A stretch of 64,000 bases of DNA from Dyadobacter sp. MSC1_007. GTDB taxonomy: Bacteria; Bacteroidota; Bacteroidia; Cytophagales; Spirosomataceae. Shown here in pieces: positions 51,384 to 59,109 of the stretch (its first letter is position 1; every line of letters begins with the position of its first letter). The DNA lies in contig NZ_JAMOZL010000018.1 of assembly GCF_023667495.1 (NCBI RefSeq), forward strand, positions 1 to 64,000, written 5' to 3'. A model generated the notes under the pieces. It ran no database searches and was not told the origin of the DNA. It saw only the letters and a program-made list of their open reading frames with translations. A program made the position numbers and the translations under genes.

Positions 51384-52268
51384 ATGAGCGAAATTTACCG
51401 TGAAATTACCCCATTAACCCAGTATGATTGTTTTACGGTGTTTGACCGGAAAAAGACCATTTTTGATTTTCCCCTTCACAGTCACGAAGAGTTCGAACTG
51501 AACCTTATACTCTCCGGAAAAGGTGTGAAAAGGGTTATCGGCGATCATACCGAGGTGATCGATGATGCTGAACTTGTCCTGGTGGGCAACAATCTGCCTC
51601 ATGGCTGGCTTACAAACGCCTACAAATGGCGGGAAGGAATGCCGGAGATCAATGAGATCACCGTTCAGTTTCATAGGGATTTGTTCGATGATAAATTCCT
51701 GAAACGTAATCAATTGTTTTTTGTGCGGTCATTGCTCGAAAAGTCCGCAAAAGGAATTGCATTTTCGAGGGAGACGATCGAGCGGATAAAGCCCCGGCTG
51801 ACGTCGCTTACAGAGAAAAGCGGGTTCGATTCAATGCTGGAACTGATGTCGATCCTGCATGACCTGTCAGTATCTCGCAATATGCGGACGTTGTCGAATA
51901 GCACCTTTACCGACGATAATATCAATTTCAATAGTCGGCGGATCGAGAAGGTTTTTGCCTTTATGAGGGATAATTATGACAAGGAGGTCAATCTTGCGGA
52001 CGTGTCGAAATTTGCTGGCATGTCGGAGGTATCTTTCAGCAGGTTTATTAAAAAGCGGACCGGTAAAACCTTCGTGGAAAGCCTCAATGAAATCAGGCTG
52101 GGCCATGCTTCCCGTTCGCTGATCAACACTTCAAACACTATTTCTGAAATTGCCTATAAATGCGGGTTTAATAACCTGTCCTATTTCAACCGGATTTTCA
52201 AGGCGAAAAACGGCTGCACTCCTAAGGAATTTCGCGATAATTATTCAGGGACGCGGACTTTTGTTTGA
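51384..52268 (+). CDS. AraC-family transcriptional regulator with cupin sensor domain
   Basis: The 294-residue protein has an N-terminal cupin (HSHEEFELNLILSGKGVKRVIGDH...LVLVGNNLPHGW) and a C-terminal AraC double helix-turn-helix (VNLADVSKFAGMSEVSFSRFIKKRTGKTFVESLNEIRLGHASRSL, SEIAYKCGFNNLSYFNRIFKAKNGCTPKEFRD condensed). It is divergent from the symporter/GH130 operon and most likely activates it in response to a mannose-containing sugar. It ends within a repeat-rich stretch. Confidence 0.92.
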   Translation: MSEIYREITPLTQYDCFTVFDRKKTIFDFPLHSHEEFELNLILSGKGVKRVIGDHTEVIDDAELVLVGNNLPHGWLTNAYKWREGMPEINEITVQFHRDLFDDKFLKRNQLFFVRSLLEKSAKGIAFSRETIERIKPRLTSLTEKSGFDSMLELMSILHDLSVSRNMRTLSNSTFTDDNINFNSRRIEKVFAFMRDNYDKEVNLADVSKFAGMSEVSFSRFIKKRTGKTFVESLNEIRLGHASRSLINTSNTISEIAYKCGFNNLSYFNRIFKAKNGCTPKEFRDNYSGTRTFV

Positions 52269-52270
52269 AA

Positions 52271-52409
52271 AGTTTAGGAGTCGAGAGTTCAGGAGTTGAA
52301 AGTTTAAGAGTTGAAAGTTCACGAGTCGAGAGTTTAGAGGTTAAAAGTAAAGAGTTCAAAGTTTAGGCAGATTGACCCTAAACTTTGAACTCTTAAACTC
52401 CTAAACTTG
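52271..52409. repeat. Short tandem AGTTTA/GAGTTGAAAG repeats with a convergent hairpin
   Basis: About six degenerate copies of a 14-16-base unit (GAGTTGAAAGTTTAA-like) run from 52271 to 52367. The last copy, AAGAGTTCAAAGTTTAGG (52350-52367), is perfectly inverted at 52377-52394, giving an 18-base stem with a 9-base loop, and a further inverted AAACTCCTAAACTT follows. It lies between the convergent AraC and aminotransferase genes and may terminate both transcripts. Confidence 0.75.
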
Positions 52410-52422
52410 CTATCTCGTAAGC

Positions 52423-53490
52423 TTACACTTTCAACATCCAACCAAAAACATCCTCTTCCTTACCTGTGCGGAGGTCGGTGAGGTAATTTTTCACTTTGGA
52501 CACAAACGAATCTTCTTTGATTTCGGGCAATGCATAGTCCACTCCTTCGTAAGCGATGGTCGCGAAAGGAGATATTACTACCGCGGTACCAGCACCGAAT
52601 GCGGCTTCAAGGGTGCCTGCTTTCAGTGCATCGACGATTTCTTTTACGCTGATGCGGCGTTCTTCCACTGGAATCCCCCAATGCTGTGCGATGGCAACAA
52701 TGCTTTTTCTTGTGATACCGTCCAGGGTTGTTTCCGACACGTGTGGCGTAAGCAGTTTTCCATCGAGCATGAACATAATGTTCATCGTGCCCGATTCTTC
52801 GATATATGCATGGTCACGGGCGTCGGTCCAGATCAGCTGATCGTAGCCTTCCTGCTGGGCAAGTTTGGCGGGATACAGTGAACCGGCATAGTTGCCAGCG
52901 CACTTGGTAGCACCTACACCGCCTTCTGCTGCGCGGATAAATTGCGTTTCCACTTTCACACGCGGTGGTTTGGCGTAATAAGTGCCGACAGGGCTTGTGA
53001 AAATGATAAAATAGTAAGAATCAGAAGGTTTAACACCGATGTACGGATCGGTAGCAAACATATAAGGGCGTATGTACAGCGAGCAGCCAGGTTGTGACGG
53101 CACCCAACCGGCATCGAGGCGCAGCAGCTCGACAAGCCCGTTCATGAAAATTTCTTCCGGGATCGCCGGCATGCAAAGGCGCTCAGCCGATTTGTTAAGC
53201 CGTTTCCAGTTATCGATAGCGCGGAAAAGGAGCACTTCGCCTTCTTCATTTTTGTAGGCTTTCATTCCCTCAAAAATCGCTTGTCCGTAATGGAGCGCTG
53301 CCGTGGCAGGGCTGAGGGACAGGTCGCCATAAGGGACTATGCGAAGATCCTGCCATTGGCCTCCGCGATATTCGGCGATAAACATATGGTCGGAGATGTT
53401 CCGGCCAAAAACGAGATTGTTAAAATCAACCTCCTGCAAACGTGATTTTGTTGTTTGCTGAACCTCTATTTGTACAGTGTCGGCTGTCAT
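52423..53490 (-). CDS. ilvE: Branched-chain amino acid aminotransferase
   Basis: From ATG 53490 the 355-residue enzyme matches type IV aminotransferases of the BCAT2 group: LSLSPATAALHYGQAIFEGMKAY, FRAIDNWKRLNKSAERLCMP, YIRPYMFATDPYIGV, GGVGATKCAGNYAGSLYPAKLAQ with the PLP Lys, and ESGTMNIMF. It interconverts Val, Leu, Ile and their 2-oxo acids with glutamate. An in-frame TTG three codons upstream is ignored. It stands alone between terminators. Confidence 0.95.
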   Translation of the reverse strand: MTADTVQIEVQQTTKSRLQEVDFNNLVFGRNISDHMFIAEYRGGQWQDLRIVPYGDLSLSPATAALHYGQAIFEGMKAYKNEEGEVLLFRAIDNWKRLNKSAERLCMPAIPEEIFMNGLVELLRLDAGWVPSQPGCSLYIRPYMFATDPYIGVKPSDSYYFIIFTSPVGTYYAKPPRVKVETQFIRAAEGGVGATKCAGNYAGSLYPAKLAQQEGYDQLIWTDARDHAYIEESGTMNIMFMLDGKLLTPHVSETTLDGITRKSIVAIAQHWGIPVEERRISVKEIVDALKAGTLEAAFGAGTAVVISPFATIAYEGVDYALPEIKEDSFVSKVKNYLTDLRTGKEEDVFGWMLKV

Positions 53491-53538
53491 GATGCCCAAA
53501 TTTTAATTTTTCAAACGCTTTCCGAAGCTTACAGACAG

Positions 53539-53572
53539 AAAAAAGGCAGTATTGGAGATCCAAATCCGCCTT
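53539..53572 (-). terminator. Intrinsic terminator after the cobalamin adenosyltransferase gene
   Basis: On the minus strand AAGGCGGATTTGG (53560-53572) pairs with CCAATACTGCCTT (53543-53555) around an ATCT loop with two or three mismatches, followed by TTTTTT. It separates the adenosyltransferase gene from ilvE. Confidence 0.68.
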
Positions 53573-53634
53573 CTTTCTCTAGTCCCGCAATTTAAAAAAT
53601 TTAATCTAGAAATAATCGATATTTAGTATAACAA

Positions 53635-54195
53635 TTATTTTTGCCCGGACACCCTGGGTTGCCACGTAACTTCTTCAATACCTAGCTCATAAGTCATCGC
53701 GCGGCAGAGCATAAACAGGTAGTCGGACAACCGGTTGAGGTAGCGGATCACAATGGCTTCGACCTCTTCTCCCTGCTGCAAATGAATGACAGCGCGTTCG
53801 GCCCGGCGGCAAACTGTCCGGGCGATGTGCCCGAATGAAACGGAAGGGTGGCCACCCGGGAGGATGAAAGCCCGCAATGCCGGTACCTGGGAGTCGATCT
53901 CGTCCATGGCGCTTTCGAGAAGCGTGATGTCTTCATCGTGCAAATCGGGCAATATCTTTCTTTTTTGGTCTGGTTCGGATGCCAAATGCGACCCGATCGT
54001 GAAAAGTCTGTCCTGGATTTCTTTGAGCAGTTCCCTGCGGTTTTCATTAACCGGCTGGTCGCGAAGCATGCCGATGTAGCTATTGAGCTCGTCAACAGTC
54101 CCGTAGGCGTCGATTCGCACATGCGCTTTGCTCAGTCGCGTCCCGCCAATAAGGGAAGTGGTGCCTTTGTCACCGGTTTTGGTGTAAATTTTCAT
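53635..54195 (-). CDS. PduO-type cob(I)alamin adenosyltransferase
   Basis: The 186-residue protein follows the PduO ATR family: the N-terminal ATP motif KIYTKTGDKGTTSLIGGTRLSK, RIDAYGTVDELNSYIGML, FTIGSHLAS, and the trimer-interface/cobalamin region FILPGGHPSVSFGHIARTVCRRAERAVIHL and IRYLNRLSDYLFMLCRAMT. It transfers adenosyl from ATP to cob(I)alamin. It sits 10 bases after the small gene ending at 54206 on the same strand. With the FecCD importer and BtuB-like receptor it hints at corrinoid use. Confidence 0.93.
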   Translation of the reverse strand: MKIYTKTGDKGTTSLIGGTRLSKAHVRIDAYGTVDELNSYIGMLRDQPVNENRRELLKEIQDRLFTIGSHLASEPDQKRKILPDLHDEDITLLESAMDEIDSQVPALRAFILPGGHPSVSFGHIARTVCRRAERAVIHLQQGEEVEAIVIRYLNRLSDYLFMLCRAMTYELGIEEVTWQPRVSGQK

Positions 54196-54205
54196 GGAGT
54201 GAGAA

Positions 54206-54364
54206 TCAAGCCTTCGCTTTTTTCAGCGACCCGGCTTTAAGAAGTTCCTTCAAGGTGTATTTTACCGCATCCGTTTTAACGAATTCTTCCTCAATCTCGC
54301 GTCTTTCTTCGGCGGTATGGCCGTTTTTGATAACGGCGACTTTATTTGCCTTGAATGTTTTCAT
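54206..54364 (-). CDS. Putative antitoxin partner of a BrnT-like toxin (52 residues)
   Basis: The frame runs from ATG 54364 to TGA 54206 and encodes MKTFKANKVAVIKNG, then a charged helix (HTAEERREIEEEFVKTD) and a basic tail (LKELLKAGSLKKAKA). Its start lies inside the last codons of the BrnT-like gene, 23 bases overlapping, the usual design of translationally coupled toxin-antitoxin pairs. It is shorter than BrnA and lacks an obvious ribbon-helix-helix domain, so the antitoxin role is inferred from position only. Confidence 0.55.
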   Translation of the reverse strand: MKTFKANKVAVIKNGHTAEERREIEEEFVKTDAVKYTLKELLKAGSLKKAKA

Positions 54365-54632
54365 AATAATACCGGGTAGTTTGTTTGTTGGCCGACCAGC
54401 AGCTGATTGGCCTGATTAGTCCGTTGTTAATTGTGAACACAACGTGTTTTACTTTTTGTGAGTTTCCTATGCCGACTGCGTTGAACCGTTGTTCTTCCAC
54501 GTTCCTCCTGCCGACTTTGATGATCAGGTTCGGGTCTTCGAAGACACTCTCGACTTCGTCGACTGTATTTTCTCTCTCAGGATGATCGGTAATTACTTGT
54601 TGTAAATTGTTAGAATCCCATTCAAAATACAT
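54342..54632 (-). CDS. BrnT-like toxin
   Basis: The 96-residue protein fits the BrnT fold: YFEWDSNNLQQVITDHP at the start (FEWDxxK-like), DEVESVFEDPNLII, EEQRFNAVGIGNSQKVKHVVFTINNGLIRPISCWSANKQTTRYYY (the GxS...VVFT...IRxISxxxAxxxExxxY array). BrnT toxins are RelE-fold ribonucleases. The order toxin then antitoxin is as in brnTA. It is divergent from a membrane protein gene, with an inverted repeat in the gap. Confidence 0.7.
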   Translation of the reverse strand: MYFEWDSNNLQQVITDHPERENTVDEVESVFEDPNLIIKVGRRNVEEQRFNAVGIGNSQKVKHVVFTINNGLIRPISCWSANKQTTRYYYENIQGK

Positions 54633-54665
54633 TGCCGGATTTATAATGTGTGTTTGTTGAAAGCC

Positions 54666-54696
54666 AATTAGGTTTTCGAAGCTTCCCGACCTAATT
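54666..54696. promoter_or_regulatory. Inverted repeat between the BrnT-like gene and a divergent gene, candidate operator
   Basis: Arms AATTAGGT (54666-54673) and ACCTAATT (54689-54696) are perfectly complementary, with a GAAGCTTC palindrome within the loop. The right arm overlaps a TAATTTTG box (54692-54699) that could serve the membrane protein gene at 54746. It may bind the toxin-antitoxin repressor complex. Confidence 0.45.
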
Positions 54697-54745
54697 TTGC
54701 ACCCGATTTACTATGGCGAAAAGACCTTTATAAGGTTACTAATTC

Positions 54746-55258
54746 ATGAAAGTTACAACATTTGCGATAAAGATCTGGCGCTGGGCTTCTTTATTATTCG
54801 TTATCGGAGCGCTCGTTTGGACATATTCCCTGTTCCCTGAAATGGTTGCCGTAGACTTCTCCGAGACAGGTCTGGCAGAGTATTATCTGGATAAGGAACA
54901 CGTTTTTTACATTGTTATGGCACTTTTTCTGTTGAATAACGTCGTTATCACAGGACTCGCGAAACACATTCCCAACGTCGACCCAATGCATTTGCCGATC
55001 CTCAAAAGAAAAGTCTGGGCGCAACACAGGGAGGAATTGAATGAACATCTGATCAACTGGCTGTATTGCCTGGTGGCCGTCATCAATACCGTTATCGGTT
55101 TCAGTCTGCTTTCGCTGGCGACGATCAATAGTACCAGCTATAAAATGGACGTTTTTGATTTTTCATGGCTGTATTATGCCGGCATCATCTTGACTTTCAT
55201 TGTTTTCTTGTTGCCACTTCGTCTGCTTTGGCCTCCGGTGCCTGAAGACAAGTTATAA
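54746..55258 (+). CDS. Hypothetical four-helix inner membrane protein
   Basis: The 170-residue protein has four hydrophobic segments (about residues 12-30, 52-68, 102-122 and 143-162), recalling DUF1648-type small membrane proteins (WTYSLFPEMVAVDF, SETGLAEYYLDK). No catalytic motif is seen. It lies 12 bases before queA and may share its transcript, without obvious functional link. Confidence 0.65.
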   Translation: MKVTTFAIKIWRWASLLFVIGALVWTYSLFPEMVAVDFSETGLAEYYLDKEHVFYIVMALFLLNNVVITGLAKHIPNVDPMHLPILKRKVWAQHREELNEHLINWLYCLVAVINTVIGFSLLSLATINSTSYKMDVFDFSWLYYAGIILTFIVFLLPLRLLWPPVPEDKL

Positions 55259-55270
55259 ATTGGAGGAGGG

Positions 55271-56521
55271 ATGAAGGGACAAGGGAAAATGCAACAGGAC
55301 TGGCGGGATAAGGCGGAGGGAATTGATCTTTCGGCATTCACATACGAACTGCCCGATGAGCGCATTGCTCGGTATCCAATGGAGGTGCGGGACCAATCCA
55401 AGCTATTGATATATAGTAACGGATTGATCAGCCACCAGCGGTTCGATGATCTTCCAGCCAATCTTCCGAAGAATACTTTGCTCGTTTTTAATGATACCAA
55501 AGTAATCCCGGCCCGTGCACATTTCCGAAAGGAAACCGGCGCAGTCATTGAATTGCTTCTGCTGCACCCCGAACTTCCTACCCGGATCATTAACGACGCC
55601 ATGCTTGTGACTGATTCCTGTGTGTGGGAATGCATGATCGGAAATAAAAAGCGCTGGAAGCCGGGTGATATTCTTACCACAGAGATCGCCGTCAACGGGA
55701 CGCCTGTAAAATTGCAGGTGGCTTATCATGACTACGATCAAAATCTCGTACTGCTTTCCTGGGATGGTGGTGTTCCTTTTCTTGATCTTGTGAAAGCATT
55801 GGGAGAAATACCGCTTCCCCCTTATCTGAACCGCGATACGGAAGAGCCGGATAAAGAGACTTACCAAACCGTTTACGCCCATCACGATGGCGCTGTTGCC
55901 GCGCCTACGGCAGGCCTGCATTTTACGCCTGCCGTTTTTGAAGCGCTTCAAAAGAAAGGGATCAAGACGTCGTTCCTGACACTTCATGTAGGCGCCGGTA
56001 CTTTTCAACCTATTAAGGTGGAGAGGGTTACGGAACACCGGATGCATTCGGAGCAAGTGGTTTTCACCAGGCAACTGGTCGATGATTTGATCCGGTCCTT
56101 GAATGCAATCGTGCCCGTCGGAACGACATCCCTTCGTTCGCTGGAAAGTTTGTATTGGTATGGTGTAAAATTGTTCAGGAAAGAAACTACGGAGTTCAGG
56201 ATCGAGAAATTGTATCCTTATCCCTTCGAAGAGCAAGAACTTCCCACTCCTTCTGAAGCTTTGAATGCCATCGCCGGATATATGGATGCCGAAAATCTGG
56301 ACCACATCGTCGGCGAAACCGAGATATTCATTTTCCCTGGCTACCGTTTCCGCTTATGCCGCGGGATAATTACCAACTACCATCAGCCCGGGTCAACGCT
56401 GATCCTGCTTGTTGCTGCATTTGTAGGGCCTGATTGGGAACGCATTTACTCGGAAGCTTTGAATAATGGCTACCGTTTTCTCAGTTACGGAGACTCTTCG
56501 CTCCTTTGGAGAAGTGCCTAG
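55271..56521 (+). CDS. queA: S-adenosylmethionine:tRNA ribosyltransferase-isomerase
   Basis: The 416-residue enzyme matches QueA: AFTYELPDERIARYPMEVRDQSKLLIY, LLVFNDTKVIPARAHF, the active region YAHHDGAVAAPTAGLHFT, LHVGAGTFQPIKVE, HRMHSEQVVF and the C-terminal NYHQPGSTLILLVAAF. It adds the cyclopentenediol from SAM to preQ1 in tRNA, the penultimate step of queuosine synthesis. A GGAGGAGGG site precedes ATG 55271; an internal ATG at 55289 is a possible alternative start. Confidence 0.95.
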   Translation: MKGQGKMQQDWRDKAEGIDLSAFTYELPDERIARYPMEVRDQSKLLIYSNGLISHQRFDDLPANLPKNTLLVFNDTKVIPARAHFRKETGAVIELLLLHPELPTRIINDAMLVTDSCVWECMIGNKKRWKPGDILTTEIAVNGTPVKLQVAYHDYDQNLVLLSWDGGVPFLDLVKALGEIPLPPYLNRDTEEPDKETYQTVYAHHDGAVAAPTAGLHFTPAVFEALQKKGIKTSFLTLHVGAGTFQPIKVERVTEHRMHSEQVVFTRQLVDDLIRSLNAIVPVGTTSLRSLESLYWYGVKLFRKETTEFRIEKLYPYPFEEQELPTPSEALNAIAGYMDAENLDHIVGETEIFIFPGYRFRLCRGIITNYHQPGSTLILLVAAFVGPDWERIYSEALNNGYRFLSYGDSSLLWRSA

Positions 56522-56595
56522 TTGCCGTTTGCTCGTCGCACTGTTTCATTTCAGACATTTTTGATGTAATTTGTATATCAATAACCAGATTACTA

Positions 56596-57183
56596 ATGGG
56601 ACACGCACAAGTTTCGGAACAGAAATACACGGTAGAGGAATACTTTGAGATGGAAGAGAAAAGTGAAATCCGTCATGAATATTATGATGGTGAAATCTTC
56701 GCCATGGCTGGTACCACGATGAATCACAATGACATTGTGGATAACGTAAGGTCGGTCATGAAAGGAGTTTTTCGGCCAAAAGGGTGTCGTGTTTTTGCAG
56801 AAAATGTGAAGGTAGAGGCCTCGGCACTATATTATCCTTATCCTGACGTAATCGTGACATGCGCCCCAGGTGATATCTCGGGGACTTATGTCGTGAAGCA
56901 CCCTTCCATTTTAGTGGAAGTTTTATCTAAGACATCTGCGATTTATGATCGCGATTTCAAACTGAGGAAGTATAAAGAGATTCCTTCACTTCAATATTAT
57001 TTGCTCGTTTCTCAAAATGAGTACTTGGTAGAACTTTACACGCGGACAGCGCAAGAAGATATCTGGACTTATCAAAATTTTGAAAACGAAAATGATGTAA
57101 TCCGGTTTGAATCATTCAATTTCGAAATGAGCTTGAAAGACATCTACGAGAACATCACTTTCGTTCCTGACGAGGTACTCTGA
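56596..57183 (+). CDS. Uma2-family (DUF820) predicted endonuclease
   Basis: From ATG 56596 (MGHAQVSEQKYTVEEYFEMEE) the 195-residue protein matches DUF820/Uma2: RHEYYDGEIFAMAGTT, MNHNDIVDNVRSVMKG, CRVFAENVKV, YPYPDVIVTC (Asp of the PD-(D/E)xK core) and SILVEVLSKTSAIYDRDFKLRKYKEIPSLQYYLLV (the ExL...K part). Members are predicted restriction-like nucleases without proven targets. The ORF upstream of this ATG overlaps queA and is ignored. It is convergent with GH43, 1 base apart. Confidence 0.88.
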   Translation: MGHAQVSEQKYTVEEYFEMEEKSEIRHEYYDGEIFAMAGTTMNHNDIVDNVRSVMKGVFRPKGCRVFAENVKVEASALYYPYPDVIVTCAPGDISGTYVVKHPSILVEVLSKTSAIYDRDFKLRKYKEIPSLQYYLLVSQNEYLVELYTRTAQEDIWTYQNFENENDVIRFESFNFEMSLKDIYENITFVPDEVL

Positions 57184-57184
57184 C

Positions 57185-58942
57185 CTATTTTGCTTCGATC
57201 ACGCCACTCACAGCCGACACGCCATTCTCATTAAATGCTTCAATAGCAAAATAGTACGGCACGCCCACATTCAATGCGCGTAGCTCAAAGGTGTTAGGCT
57301 CGTCGTTCCAGAATTGGTAGGTTTGGTAAAGTTTGTCGGGTGCGATGCCCCAAAGTACATTATAGCCGGTTGCTCCGGGCACCTTCTCCCATTTAAGATC
57401 TGCGTTGCGCGTGTCCTTCTGGCGGGTGGCTGCGAAATTTTTAGGCACTTGCGGGGCCTTTCCAAATCCATTTCCAAAAATCCTGAACTCACTTACCGCC
57501 AAAATAGGCGATGCCACATACACATGCTCATAGCGCACATAACGTGCGCGCACAGGTTTTGCGAGCTCAATGTATGCACACGGGCGGTCGCGCTTGGGCT
57601 CCTGCGTGAGGTCGCTCGCAACGTCCCATTTTTTGCCATCCTTTGAAGTCAGGATTTTAAATTGCGTATAGACCTTTTCAGGCTTGTTGTCAAAGATATT
57701 GGTCTTGTAATCCGTATAATTTACCTGCACGGCTTTCACTTCCTGCTCTGTCTGTAAGTCGATCGTGAGCGTTTCACCGGGTTTATTTTGTTTAGCGGCC
57801 CAGAATGTACGCGGGTTTTCATCCGTGATCTTTTGAACGGCCATCGTATCCATGGTCGACGAGGCTGTTGCAGGTTTTTTATACGATAGTAACATCCATC
57901 CCGTAAACTGTTCGTCGCCTTTCCCGGTCCAGGTTTTAGTCGTCATTTTATGCGGAAAATCGCCAAAGCGGGTGTTTGCAAACATCTGACCGTCTTTGTC
58001 GAAGCCCGCCGGATACATGACGATCCTTCTTTCCATTGCCCAGTTGAGGCCGATCCATGATGTTCCTGTGTTCCAGTAGTTGCCATAATTGTCCTGGAAT
58101 GTATTGCCATGGCCTGCGCCGGTTGCGAACCCGCCCGGTTTATAGGAAACAGGGTTGTAAGGTGCATAAGTGAACGGCCCAAGCGGGTCGTCGCTGACGT
58201 AGGTGCCATTCGCGTACACATTGTATTCGGTGCCGGGCGCGCCGTATTGTAGGTAATATTTGCCTTTATGTTTAGTCATCCAGGCGCCCTCAGTAAAGGG
58301 TTTGAACGGATCCGAGTGGTTGGGGCCGAAACGTTCCCAGCCGTGTTCATATTGGTTTAACCAAAACATCGACTTATACTGGCCTTTGAATGCAAGCCTT
58401 TTGGAATAATCCAGTTCGGAGCCGAAAATCGGGTACACATTGGAAGAACCCCAATACATGTACCATTTGTCGGTATCCGGATCGTGGAACAATGCAGGGT
58501 CCCATGGACCGATATCTTTGGGTAACCTGGGCGTCCAGCGGTTATAAAACTCCCAGATCCCTTTTTCAGGTGCTACCGAATAGAGGATCGGGCGAGACTC
58601 AAAAGTGGATTGGAACAAAAACAATGTGTCACGTACGGAAACAGCCGCAGGGGCACACATATCCTCGAATGGCCACCGGTTGGCAGTCAGGTATTTCCAA
58701 TGCAGCATGTCCTTGGAGTGCCAGTAACCGCCCGAAATGGTAACGAAGAGAAAATACTCTCCCTTATGGTTGATAATCACCGGGTCGGCGCCGGAACGGT
58801 AACTGATATTTTCGTTCAGCTGCTCAAAATTGTATTTATAATCGATGTCCATCGGGTTGCAATAAGTCGTTTGCGCAGATGCGCCCATTGGAATGAGGCA
58901 TAACAGCAAACAAATGAGACGTTTAACCGGATTTAAGGACAT
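57185..58942 (-). CDS. Exported GH43-like glycosidase with F5/8C and fibronectin III domains
   Basis: From ATG 58942 the 585-residue protein has a signal peptide ending GASAQ, a five-bladed beta-propeller with candidate acids in SGADPVIINHKGEYFLF, IGPWDPALFHDPDTDKWYMYWG and PFTEGAWMTKHKGKYYL (Asp, Asp, Glu of clan GH-F), a discoidin-like carbohydrate-binding domain (about 355-495) and a C-terminal FN3 domain (PQVPKNFAATRQKD...). It probably trims arabinose, xylose or galactose side chains in the periplasm or outside. It has no linked SusCD, so the substrate is open. Confidence 0.85.
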   Translation of the reverse strand: MSLNPVKRLICLLLCLIPMGASAQTTYCNPMDIDYKYNFEQLNENISYRSGADPVIINHKGEYFLFVTISGGYWHSKDMLHWKYLTANRWPFEDMCAPAAVSVRDTLFLFQSTFESRPILYSVAPEKGIWEFYNRWTPRLPKDIGPWDPALFHDPDTDKWYMYWGSSNVYPIFGSELDYSKRLAFKGQYKSMFWLNQYEHGWERFGPNHSDPFKPFTEGAWMTKHKGKYYLQYGAPGTEYNVYANGTYVSDDPLGPFTYAPYNPVSYKPGGFATGAGHGNTFQDNYGNYWNTGTSWIGLNWAMERRIVMYPAGFDKDGQMFANTRFGDFPHKMTTKTWTGKGDEQFTGWMLLSYKKPATASSTMDTMAVQKITDENPRTFWAAKQNKPGETLTIDLQTEQEVKAVQVNYTDYKTNIFDNKPEKVYTQFKILTSKDGKKWDVASDLTQEPKRDRPCAYIELAKPVRARYVRYEHVYVASPILAVSEFRIFGNGFGKAPQVPKNFAATRQKDTRNADLKWEKVPGATGYNVLWGIAPDKLYQTYQFWNDEPNTFELRALNVGVPYYFAIEAFNENGVSAVSGVIEAK

Positions 58943-59040
58943 GATATGGGTGCTCGTCAGGTACATAGAAAATCTTGTAATCATGCAAAAATATTCAGTT
59001 TTGGCTTAAAAATCCCTCTAATGTTCAAAACCATTCCGCC

Positions 59041-59075
59041 TTTGGGAGTTTTAAAACTGATAACCTTTACCTTTG
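59041..59075 (+). promoter_or_regulatory. Candidate promoter of tyrS (TTTG ... TACCTTTG)
   Basis: TACCTTTG at 59068-59075 fits the -7 consensus and TTTG at 59041-59044 lies 23 bases upstream, a few bases longer than ideal. The ATG is 34 bases downstream. This is the only candidate here with both elements. Confidence 0.45.
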
Positions 59076-59109
59076 CGGTTCGATTTGAAATAAGCAACGA
59101 TTTTTTAGA

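Noticed and set aside
55403..56305. A 300-codon open frame antisense to queA
   Set aside because: QueA motifs are complete on the plus strand; the antisense translation is rich in His, Arg and Ile without a recognisable fold.
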